DNA of 64,000 bases from Flavobacterium sp. UBA2787 (GTDB lineage Bacteria > Bacteroidota > Bacteroidia > Flavobacteriales > Flavobacteriaceae), in contig DEHZ01000015.1 in NCBI GenBank assembly GCA_002352205.1, positions 310,001 through 374,000 on the forward strand, in the 5' to 3' direction. Shown in pieces: positions 34,518 to 42,920 of the stretch. The notes beneath the pieces are model-generated. The model saw only the letters and a list, made by a program, of their open reading frames with translations, was not told the origin of the DNA and did not search any database. Numbering within the stretch: position 1 is the first letter of the stretch; the number at the start of each line of letters is the position of its first letter. Both the position numbers and the translations under genes were made by a program.

Positions 34518-37217
34518 ATGCCCGTTAAAGTAAAGAATAAACCAAGTAATAAGCATATTGAGAAAGATGCAAATGGCATAATTACGAAAAAATTAAGAAA
34601 TCTGTTTTTGACAAAGAATCTAGAACTTGGAGAAAATTCTACTTCAGCGAGCCAAGACTGGGGTACTGATTTCTATATTGAGGTTTTGAATCGAGATAAA
34701 AAAAATAAACGAGAAATGCTTTTTCTTCTTCAGTGTAAAGGAATGGATAAAAGCCCAAAAATACTGAAGACGGAAAATTATTTCTCGTTCACTATGTCGC
34801 TTCGTCATGCAAATTATTTTTATTTCGAACTGTCCGAACCACTGATATTTATTGTTTGTGATATTAAAACTGAAGATGTTTACTGGTATGCTGTGCAATT
34901 GGATACAACGTTAAAAAATAGAATCGTTGATCAAGTAAATTCCAAAAGGAAAACATTACAAATAAAAATTCCGGCTGAAAATATTCTAAACGAAGATAAT
35001 TTTGAAAGGCTTTTAACTGATATAGGAGAATCCCAAAAAGCACAGCTACATAAAAAGAAAGAACAAATTAATTTAAAGGCGAATTACAGCAAAGTTAATG
35101 ATGAAATATCCAATCTAAATATAATTGATGGTTTAATTAGATTAACTGAAATATTTGCAGGGATAAATGTTTTTCCGCAATCGATAATAAATAAACTGAA
35201 AGTATTTACTGGCTCGGAAGGAAGTTTATATGGAGAAACACTGTCTACAGACAATGAGAAATTTTACGATTTTCTTGACAACCTAATTGTTGACGATAAT
35301 ATTTTTCTTCTAAAAAATAAGAATGTCGAATATGCTGGCGTAGATGAATTTCAGAAAAAAGTTCGTCATATTATTAGTTTCCTAAGAGTTAACTGGATTA
35401 CACATGTAACTTGGAAAGGAAAATCGAACCTCAAAAGTGAAAAAATCTGTGTACACAATTTGTTTGTGTCGAAAGGATGTGACTGTGAAAGATGTTCGTA
35501 CAGCAAGTTAAATTTTCCAAGAGCAGTAGAACTACTTAAAAGCGACGAAGAATTAATAGAAAATGAATTTAGATTAAGAAAGGCATACACTTTTTATCTA
35601 ATGGCAGATATGGAGAATTCATATAAAGAACATAAAAAGATAATTGATCAAGTTAGTATAGGAAAAACGCCAGGAATTTACATTGTCGCAAAATATAATT
35701 TACTTCAATTAAAAAGAATGGTTGATTGGCAGTATTTTGGAGAATCACGTAATGAAATCTTGAGAGAATTAAAAAATGAAACTTTTGCACTTGATGAAAT
35801 TCTAATGCCAGAGCATTATATAGATATTTTTAAACAAATAAGCGAAAATAGATTTGTCAATAATACTATTTTAGATATAGACAATAAATTAACTGATATA
35901 AGAAAACAATGGTACAGCGATCAATTTGGAGGTAGCTCAACAAATAGTTATGCTCGAAACTTAATTATTGAATTTTTACGCTCTTACAATTTTGTTGAAT
36001 ATAATCATCTTATTTACAATGAGTATCGTGAATTCGAGGTGCTTGCAAATAAAATGCTTGAAGGCATATTAGCACTTTACGCAATTAATAATCCAGCTTC
36101 TTCAAAATATGAACATTTTGGATATACAATAATCAATATGTGGCTTTTCCATGCTGAACCAAGTCATATAAAACATTTATTAAGAAGGTACGATATAAAA
36201 GTTCTCGACTTGGAGTTCAGTGATATCGAATACGACATATTGAATGAATATATTAGTAATCTAATTAATTCTTCAAGTATAATTTATGAAAATTTCAAAA
36301 AGGAGAATTACACCCATAATGACAAAATACGGAAGCTTTTGCAAAACTATCTCCTAATTCTAGCCGTAATAAACTTAACTCAAGAACAAAAAAATAATTT
36401 ATTGGGAAAATACTTAATTCTTGTTGACGTATTAGGAGAGTGGTATTTTACTGCATTTGATTACTTAGACTACTATGTGCATTACAATGACAATGTCAGT
36501 TGTGAGAATCTTGAGCGGATTATTATTTTGATAAAAAAATATGAACAATTTCATCATGACATTTTTCCTGATTCAATTAAGTTAATATGTGAAAACTTTG
36601 AAGAACCATACCAACGGGAAATGGCTTTAAAACAGTTACTAGAAATTGATGAGTTTTCTATTGATGACTTTATTGATAGAAATAAATTTTCCGATTTACC
36701 ATTTCTCTTCAACTTGTTGACTGTCGAAACAAAGACCAAACTCAAAGACTCTCTAACCTCGAAATTAAATGATGACTTTGACAGCGAACTATTTTATCTG
36801 TATAGCATTTTAGATGTTCTTGATTTCAATCCGGATTTCTTAAAACAATTTGTAGAACTAACCCCAGATTACACATTCAAAAAAACTGGACACGAATTTA
36901 TGAGCGGACGCAAAGAACGGAAAAATTATCACTTGGATAAAGTTCTAAATCTCATGTTCAAGTTTGATCTAGCGTTTACACCTGAAATTAAGGCACTTTC
37001 TAATAGGGCGATTGATAAAAACTACTACGATTGGATTATGGACATTGATGGGTTTGATTATTCCAAATTTAATTCATATTGGATTTTATATTACAAGACA
37101 GAATCTTATTTTAAAGCGTTTAAAAAGAGTGAAAAATTAAAGTACGAACTGAGAAAAGCTTTAAAAAATAAATACATCGAAGGGGTCGCAAAAATCCTAA
37201 TTAGCAATTTTGATTAA
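34518..37217 (+). CDS. DUF4365 (PD-(D/E)XK nuclease-like) large protein, candidate defence effector
   Basis: 899 residues. The first ~165 form a DUF4365 domain: SQDWGTDFYIEV with D51, MLFLLQCKG with Q72-x-K74, and IFIVCDIKTEDVYWYAVQ. This is the D...QxK core of restriction-nuclease folds. A probable metal knuckle follows (C311, H313, C321, C323, C326 in ICVHNLFVSKGCDCERC). Residues ~350-899 are a helical solenoid without clear repeats. DUF4365 proteins are frequent in anti-phage or conflict loci. It is first in an operon with the two RHIM-like-motif genes (33-bp gap). Direct nuclease activity is inference. Confidence 0.75.
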   Translation: MPVKVKNKPSNKHIEKDANGIITKKLRNLFLTKNLELGENSTSASQDWGTDFYIEVLNRDKKNKREMLFLLQCKGMDKSPKILKTENYFSFTMSLRHANYFYFELSEPLIFIVCDIKTEDVYWYAVQLDTTLKNRIVDQVNSKRKTLQIKIPAENILNEDNFERLLTDIGESQKAQLHKKKEQINLKANYSKVNDEISNLNIIDGLIRLTEIFAGINVFPQSIINKLKVFTGSEGSLYGETLSTDNEKFYDFLDNLIVDDNIFLLKNKNVEYAGVDEFQKKVRHIISFLRVNWITHVTWKGKSNLKSEKICVHNLFVSKGCDCERCSYSKLNFPRAVELLKSDEELIENEFRLRKAYTFYLMADMENSYKEHKKIIDQVSIGKTPGIYIVAKYNLLQLKRMVDWQYFGESRNEILRELKNETFALDEILMPEHYIDIFKQISENRFVNNTILDIDNKLTDIRKQWYSDQFGGSSTNSYARNLIIEFLRSYNFVEYNHLIYNEYREFEVLANKMLEGILALYAINNPASSKYEHFGYTIINMWLFHAEPSHIKHLLRRYDIKVLDLEFSDIEYDILNEYISNLINSSSIIYENFKKENYTHNDKIRKLLQNYLLILAVINLTQEQKNNLLGKYLILVDVLGEWYFTAFDYLDYYVHYNDNVSCENLERIIILIKKYEQFHHDIFPDSIKLICENFEEPYQREMALKQLLEIDEFSIDDFIDRNKFSDLPFLFNLLTVETKTKLKDSLTSKLNDDFDSELFYLYSILDVLDFNPDFLKQFVELTPDYTFKKTGHEFMSGRKERKNYHLDKVLNLMFKFDLAFTPEIKALSNRAIDKNYYDWIMDIDGFDYSKFNSYWILYYKTESYFKAFKKSEKLKYELRKALKNKYIEGVAKILISNFD

Positions 37218-37250
37218 ATAAATTAAAAATAATTAACACTAATAATAAAC

Positions 37251-37640
37251 ATGGAACCTGTAACTACAACAGCAATCATTTTACTAGGCAAGCATTTAGC
37301 AGAAAAAGGTTTGGAAAAAGCTTTTGATACCACCGTTGGTGAAATTTCAAAAAATGCAGTCAATTGGGTTAAAAATCTATTTACTAAAGACGAATCTGTA
37401 AAAACAGAACTGGTAGAACTTCAAGAAAAACCAGAAAGCATAGCTCGTCTGAACGCAGTAAAGGCTATAATTGAAAGAGATATTGAAGATAATCCTGATT
37501 CTGAAAAATACCTTCAGGAAATTTATGATAAGCTGTTGAATATCAATATAAATATTACAAATAGCAAGAATATTAATACCGGCAATATAAACAGCGGTGG
37601 TGGGAATATACAATTGGGCGACAATTATGGAAATAAGTAA
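37251..37640 (+). CDS. 129-residue helical protein with C-terminal RHIM-like motif (Bell-like effector candidate)
   Basis: Residues 1-95 are helical: a hydrophobic or amphipathic first helix (MEPVTTTAIILLGKHLAEK), LEKAFDTTVGEISKNAVNWVKNLF, and IARLNAVKAIIERDIEDNPDSEKYLQEI after a P-x-S-x-x-R element. This layout resembles small bacterial Bell or HeLo-like cell-death effectors. The C-terminus (residues ~97-129) is Asn/Gly/Ile-rich with repeats of NI/NIN and ends GGGNIQLGDNYGNK. I120-Q-L-G123 matches the RHIM core (I/V)Q(I/V/L)G. The next gene starts inside it (14-bp overlap) and opens with a near copy of this motif. Proposed role: membrane-acting or adaptor protein recruited by amyloid-type templating. 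Confidence 0.7.
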   Translation: MEPVTTTAIILLGKHLAEKGLEKAFDTTVGEISKNAVNWVKNLFTKDESVKTELVELQEKPESIARLNAVKAIIERDIEDNPDSEKYLQEIYDKLLNININITNSKNINTGNINSGGGNIQLGDNYGNK

Positions 37641-40600
37641 CACAAATTTTGGAAATATAGATTCTAATGGTGGCAACGTTAATCTTGGAAATACTTATGT
37701 AAATAATGTTTTCGAAGGATTAGGACAACTACTAATAGAATATCGAGAGCAATTGAAGAATATTGAAACTTTGACAAACCAATTCAAAGTTAAGACTGCA
37801 TTGACATTGTTAATTGAACTGGAAAACCGTGTCCAAGAAATTGAAATCGACGACAAAAATAAAATTTTAGGAAAGATTAATTTTCTTAAAGGTGTTTGCA
37901 AACGCGAACTTCCTGAGTCAAAAACAGAAAATGCCGCAAAAGACTTTATTACTGCCTACAATTATTTTAAATCTGATATCAAGATTCGAGATCGTGCCTG
38001 TGTAGAATACCTGAACTTACGGGAGGTCGAAAGGGCAGTTGAGTTTGCTGACGAAATATTATTGACCGATGAATATAACGTGTCAGCGTGGTATGTAAAA
38101 GCAGTAACTGCTACAGATTTGAAATTATTTATATTGACTATCCCAAAAGTAATAATTGAAGAATATAACTTTCGATTAAGTTTAATACATCATATTGTAT
38201 TGACTGGAAATCTAAAATTATTTGAAGATTTAGCAGAGTATCACTTAACACTGGACATAGATTTTCCACGATATAAAGAAGTAACATTTAATGCACTTGA
38301 AGCTTGGCGAGTTGCGACCGACTTAGCCATTAACAAAGTGTTTAACGATTATCCTTTGAGATATATAAATGGTAACAACTTTATCCTTGAAGATAATCCA
38401 ACTGTGAAAATTGTATTTGATTTATTATCAGTTTATGTCACAAAATTGGAAAATACCGAAATTGGCGATTCGATTCTCCATCAGCAATTTTTTTTAGCAT
38501 ATTTCGGTTATCTGCTTACAAACGATGGAGATTATCTAAAGTCATTAAAATCCATATTTCCTAAATTAGATCAGAAATTTTGGTTCTATGTTTTTAGCTA
38601 TTGTCAAATATTAAACCATAGTAAAGAGTATGAAGAATCTTTAAAACAAGTTTTGGTTTACGAAACAAATGGTGGTGAAATGCAAAGTGAAGTCTATCTT
38701 TTTAAATCCGCACTTTATCATCTAACGGGACGTGGCTCAGAAGTAATAGACATTTTTTCTGATTATCTCAATTCCATTGATGTTATTGATGAAAGAAATG
38801 GGTTTAATATCATTAATGCCTTTCTTAACATTTTGTATAAGAAAGTTGATGAAAGCGTTTTGGATTCGCAGCTTGAAAGAATAAAGCAAAAACTGTTCAA
38901 AAGCGAACAATTAAAATCACTTTTAGAGATTACAATTAAAGTCCGATATGTGAAAAACTTCGATACTGAAGAAATTTACGGCGAGTTAGCAAACTTACAA
39001 CAATTTCAGGGTTTTGATGTCAACTGGCGTAATCTAATCGCCGAAAATTTAAACACGATTGGCAAAAGAAAAGAAGCAATTATCCATTTAGAAAATTATG
39101 TGGATAAGACACAAATTAACGAAACTCTAAGGTTTTTCATAATACTTTTACATCAGCAACTAACCGACAAAAATGATCAAGAAAAAGGTAGATATAATGA
39201 ACTGTTAGAACTATTAAAATTTTGGCGACTATATTCCAAATACCCTGACGAAACTCTCTTACAGTTTGAACATAATCTATATACAGAAATCAACGACTTA
39301 GCGACAATCGAAGAAATTGATGCATATTTATACAGTAACTTTCCGTATAATGAACAGTACATTCTTATTTATCTTAATGTATTGGAACGCCGCAAAAATT
39401 TTGAAAAGATTAAAGAGGTTTCCGACAATATAACTTGGGATATCGAAAATGAACGGTTTGGAGTTACACTAAGTGTTGTACTTATGCGTACTAAGGTGGA
39501 CGTAGAAAAAGGATTCAAGATTCTATACGCACTGGCTTCAAATCCAAATAACATAGTTGCTAGAAAAAACTATTTTGCGAGTTCATTGGTTTTAAAAGAA
39601 AAGCAATTCTTTGTAAGGTATGAGAAAGTAGAAATTGGCCATTGGGTTACTTATCTTGTTGGTGATAAAAAGGAATACTTAAAGATCGAACGCGATACAG
39701 GTCTTCAAAAGGAGTTTATTGGCAAAAAGTCTGGAGAAATTTTTACAACTGTTACAGGTCTTTCTGGGAAGATGATTTCTATAACGATAGTAGAGATCCT
39801 CAATGACGCTTGGCATTTATTCCGAATGATTCAAGAAGAAGCTAATAATCCTATAAACGAACTAGGTTTTGAGTCTGTACAAATGCCAACCAATCCAGAA
39901 GATTTTGAAGCTTTCCTAAAATCTCAATTTGGAGGATTAGGCACAAAAGAGAAGGAAATAAAGGATGTTGCAATGGAGGATTATTTCAACTATCGAATTG
40001 GATTCTCCGAAATATCTCGTTCTGTTTTTCGAGAAAACTATATAAATGCCTATCTTCATCTAACAGGTGTTTTAGGGAATAGATTCACCACTATCCCTTC
40101 GCTTTTAACAAAAAAAATAACATCTGAACAAGTCACAGTATATGGTTTAGATTTCAGTACTTTACTTTTATTTTTCTTTTTAGAAAAGGAGTTTAGCTTC
40201 GAGTTTATCCACCGCTATTCGATTTCATACCTAATTAAAAACGAAATTGATCGAGAGATAGTTGAATTAGTAAACTCACCATCATCTCCGATGACTTTAC
40301 AAATTACCACGCAGTTTATTCGAAAGTATGACACGCCAGAAGATTACAATCAGAAACGGATCGAGTTCTTACAATCATTACTTGATTGGATAGAGAGGAA
40401 CTGTGATATAGATTTAGTTCCCGAAAAATTAAATTTGCTTCCAAAGTTTGACAACGAGCAACGGCTTGATGATATGATGAAGTTACTAGTTGACAACATT
40501 TGCATATCTGATCGGGAAAACTTTAAACTTATAACTAGTGATACGACATTATTTTTGTTCTCCCGACGTGGGAGTACATTTGGTAATATCGTTAACCCGG

Positions 40601-41019
40601 AAAAATATTTGAATGCTTTCTATCCTGAAAAATGCGATATTGAGTTTTATAGATTTTTATTAAAATCAAATTATATTGGAATAAATATCTCTTTGGAGAC
40701 ATTGAAAAATGAGTTTTATCAATACTTAAGTAACGGTCAAAATTATTACAATGCTTGTCTCGAAAATTTACAATATACAATTCATGGAAATCCACAAATT
40801 ATAATCATGCTCAGTAAGTTTTTGAAGGAATTATATATTATGCAAGTTCTTACTTTAGAAAAGAAAAATTTATTTGCACATGGAATTTTAAGCAGAGCGG
40901 TTTATGGTATGCCAAGAGAAGTAATTGTCGCATTCAATCGACAATTATTAGTTGAATTTAGGTTAATGGGAAAATTTGGTGATGAAGTTATTTCTGTTTT
41001 AAGGAGCGTAACCCAATAA
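37627..41019 (+). CDS. RHIM-like motif-TPR-GreAB-C-like-PIN-like protein, candidate sensor
   Basis: 1130 residues from the ATG at 37627, which overlaps the preceding stop by 14 bp. Residues 1-27 contain GNIDSNGGNVNLGNTY, matching 11 of 20 positions of the C-terminus of the preceding protein. Residues ~35-650 are a TPR-like solenoid. Residues ~665-725 resemble the GreA/GreB C-terminal domain (VEIGHWVTYLVGD ... EFIGKKSGEIFTT). Residues ~836-975 resemble a PIN RNase (LDFSTLLLFF with D842, NEID with E873, LITSDTTLF with D972). No Walker A motif is seen, so it is not an NLR ATPase. Third gene of the operon. Confidence 0.65.
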   Translation: MEISNTNFGNIDSNGGNVNLGNTYVNNVFEGLGQLLIEYREQLKNIETLTNQFKVKTALTLLIELENRVQEIEIDDKNKILGKINFLKGVCKRELPESKTENAAKDFITAYNYFKSDIKIRDRACVEYLNLREVERAVEFADEILLTDEYNVSAWYVKAVTATDLKLFILTIPKVIIEEYNFRLSLIHHIVLTGNLKLFEDLAEYHLTLDIDFPRYKEVTFNALEAWRVATDLAINKVFNDYPLRYINGNNFILEDNPTVKIVFDLLSVYVTKLENTEIGDSILHQQFFLAYFGYLLTNDGDYLKSLKSIFPKLDQKFWFYVFSYCQILNHSKEYEESLKQVLVYETNGGEMQSEVYLFKSALYHLTGRGSEVIDIFSDYLNSIDVIDERNGFNIINAFLNILYKKVDESVLDSQLERIKQKLFKSEQLKSLLEITIKVRYVKNFDTEEIYGELANLQQFQGFDVNWRNLIAENLNTIGKRKEAIIHLENYVDKTQINETLRFFIILLHQQLTDKNDQEKGRYNELLELLKFWRLYSKYPDETLLQFEHNLYTEINDLATIEEIDAYLYSNFPYNEQYILIYLNVLERRKNFEKIKEVSDNITWDIENERFGVTLSVVLMRTKVDVEKGFKILYALASNPNNIVARKNYFASSLVLKEKQFFVRYEKVEIGHWVTYLVGDKKEYLKIERDTGLQKEFIGKKSGEIFTTVTGLSGKMISITIVEILNDAWHLFRMIQEEANNPINELGFESVQMPTNPEDFEAFLKSQFGGLGTKEKEIKDVAMEDYFNYRIGFSEISRSVFRENYINAYLHLTGVLGNRFTTIPSLLTKKITSEQVTVYGLDFSTLLLFFFLEKEFSFEFIHRYSISYLIKNEIDREIVELVNSPSSPMTLQITTQFIRKYDTPEDYNQKRIEFLQSLLDWIERNCDIDLVPEKLNLLPKFDNEQRLDDMMKLLVDNICISDRENFKLITSDTTLFLFSRRGSTFGNIVNPEKYLNAFYPEKCDIEFYRFLLKSNYIGINISLETLKNEFYQYLSNGQNYYNACLENLQYTIHGNPQIIIMLSKFLKELYIMQVLTLEKKNLFAHGILSRAVYGMPREVIVAFNRQLLVEFRLMGKFGDEVISVLRSVTQ

Positions 41020-41188
41020 TTGAAGAGTCATTCAACATGTGGTCGGGAGACGAAGAGTTGCGTGGCACTAAGTAGAATTCGGGCAGCAGGGTCCATCGCA
41101 GAACAACTTGCTATTAAAGAGCCTTCGTGGATCCGGTGAACTAATATTGTGCGTGAATGCTTTGTAGAGCTCAGGTCGAATCCTTGTT

Positions 41189-42238
41189 CTAGAACACTTT
41201 TAAATTTCTTAACGTCTGTAGTAGTCTAACAAAATTTCTTAATGTTTCAGTACTTTCAGTTTCTAGACCATCTGGGTCAAAATGCATAATATTATTTCTT
41301 ATAATTCTTATTTTATCTAATTCAGAACAAAATATTTTTCTATCGATTGAAAGATTTAATTTTATCCAAATTTCTGGAACTTGACATATTCTTTGATACT
41401 CGCCAAATGTTAAATCTGCAACCGTTTCAATTTTTCTGTTTTCATCTTTTGAGTCTTTGCCATTTTCAAGTTCCACTTTATTTAATGATGCTAGAATCTG
41501 TCTTACATGATTTTCAATTTCGGCAACTAATAAAAATGGCTCTGTCAATTGTTTAAATTGTAAACTTAAATCACTTGCTGTTACAATTCCACAGATTTCA
41601 TCTGCTTTGTTTTTTACTAAAATATAATCATGCTCTATGATAACTGGTAGAGCTTTAAATAAAGATGTTTCTTCTGAAATTAACTGGAAATTAGGTTCCA
41701 TTAATTCTCGTACAATTATAGAGTTTTTTTTTACTGCTAATTTTTGACCAATAGATCTCCAACTAATTACACCTTTAAGCCCTCTCTTTTGCTGTTGCAT
41801 TACTGGGAGTTGAGAGAAATCATGTGTCATCATTAAAGTAATTGCTTCTGAAAGTTCGCTATCGGGTTTTACAAAAATTAGCTCCTTATTTGCTGCTTCT
41901 AATCTCGAAATTCTATATGTCGGATCATCAAAATTCATTACTTCATCAGTTGATTTTTCAGCAATATTTTCAGGTTCATTAGTGTCATTATTGTTATCAT
42001 GTTTTTTTTCGGGAGTAACTTTTCTGAATTCGATTAATGAGTCAATATATACACTGTTAAAATCAGGTAAAGTTTCTAATCCATTTTTTTTTAAATTATT
42101 TCTAATAACTGTTACGACCCACCAGCCCCTTCTCTGTGAACCCCAAAACCAATGAAGAAAATTTCGAACACTTATTGGTTCAACTTTTTCTCCTTTATCT
42201 AACTTTTGTTTAATCTCTTTTAGTTTATCTTGATACAT
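41189..42238 (-). CDS. CBS-pair protein with C-terminal HEPN (RX4H) domain
   Basis: 349 residues: an N-terminal winged-helix-like part (about 15-75; PISVRNFLHWFWGSQRRGWW), an acidic linker, two CBS motifs (~115-235; TLMMTHDFSQLPVMQ, GIVTASDLSLQF), and a C-terminal HEPN domain with R314-N-N-I-M-H319, the RX4-6H RNase signature. CBS pairs sense adenylated nucleotides, so this looks like a nucleotide-gated RNase. It is the last gene of a minus-strand set with two restriction-type nucleases. Its partner relation to them is inferred from position only. Confidence 0.75.
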   Translation of the reverse strand: MYQDKLKEIKQKLDKGEKVEPISVRNFLHWFWGSQRRGWWVVTVIRNNLKKNGLETLPDFNSVYIDSLIEFRKVTPEKKHDNNNDTNEPENIAEKSTDEVMNFDDPTYRISRLEAANKELIFVKPDSELSEAITLMMTHDFSQLPVMQQQKRGLKGVISWRSIGQKLAVKKNSIIVRELMEPNFQLISEETSLFKALPVIIEHDYILVKNKADEICGIVTASDLSLQFKQLTEPFLLVAEIENHVRQILASLNKVELENGKDSKDENRKIETVADLTFGEYQRICQVPEIWIKLNLSIDRKIFCSELDKIRIIRNNIMHFDPDGLETESTETLRNFVRLLQTLRNLKVF

Positions 42239-42271
42239 AATTTTAGATTTTTGAGTAATATTGTTACCAAC

Positions 42272-42302
42272 GTTTCTACATGATTGTCAACCATGCAGAA
42301 AC
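42272..42302. repeat. 11-bp hairpin between nuclease and CBS-HEPN genes
   Basis: gtttctacatg (42272-42282) and catgcagaaac (42292-42302) pair with one wobble and a 9-base loop, in the 143-bp gap. With no T run on either side it is not a good terminator; compare the spacer elements at 26858 and 30421. Confidence 0.5.
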
Positions 42303-42381
42303 TTTGATAGAAGCACTAAGCTTGATTTAACCACTGAACCCCCACTTTTTGTAGGTGCTATTGATGGCTGGCTTTCTTGCC

Positions 42382-42918
42382 CTATAATACTGTTCGTTCA
42401 ATTGTTAGTGATAAAATTTTGTCTTGCAATAAATTTACTAATTCATCTGTATTTTTCAGGTCTTCAATTTCGGTTCTTGATAATAAAAGCACAGAAACTT
42501 TGTCCCTAATTACCGCATTTATTACTTCACTATGGGCATTACTTACACCGTCTGCAACTCCAGTAATACCACTCAAAGAGATTAATATGCCAGTAGAAAC
42601 TCCGCAATCCCTTAATTTGTCAATAAACCACCGGACACCTCCACTACCCAATCTATTTGCTGTATTCTTACATTCTGCTATAATAACAAAATCAAGAAAG
42701 TATAAGTCAGAAATACGCTTATCATTTTTAAAAACTACATCTAGTTCGTGTGCTCGAACGCCGTCAAAAACATTTTTTTTATGAAAACGAACTCCTGGAA
42801 CTTTGTCAAAAAGATAAACTGTAAGTTGCTCAAGAATATCGCCTTTGGCATCCACGGTTGGAGCAGTATCCGAATCATTTAACAGTTTTCTTATATGTAC
42901 ATTTGAATACTTTGCCAT
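42382..42918 (-). CDS. Small restriction-endonuclease-fold protein (Mrr-like)
   Basis: 178 residues. The PD-(D/E)XK core is visible: E30 in GDILEQLTVYLF, D60 in HELDVVFKND and E82-C-K84 in VIIAECKN. A GVRWFIDKLRDCGVSTGILISLSG segment follows as in Mrr-type enzymes that discriminate foreign or modified DNA. It starts 2 bp after the stop of the TIR-like/nuclease gene, so both are one transcript. Two nuclease domains in adjacent genes suggest a heteromeric enzyme. Confidence 0.8.
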   Translation of the reverse strand: MAKYSNVHIRKLLNDSDTAPTVDAKGDILEQLTVYLFDKVPGVRFHKKNVFDGVRAHELDVVFKNDKRISDLYFLDFVIIAECKNTANRLGSGGVRWFIDKLRDCGVSTGILISLSGITGVADGVSNAHSEVINAVIRDKVSVLLLSRTEIEDLKNTDELVNLLQDKILSLTIERTVL

Positions 42919-42920
42919 AA

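Noticed and set aside
37627-41019. Classical NLR (NB-ARC or NACHT) sensor
   Set aside because: No Walker A (GxxxxGK[ST]) or Walker B segment visible anywhere in the 1130 residues.
41040-41188. tRNA-like ending (ggtcgaatcc) after the defence operon
   Set aside because: No acceptor, D or anticodon arms could be folded around it; it more resembles a decayed satellite.
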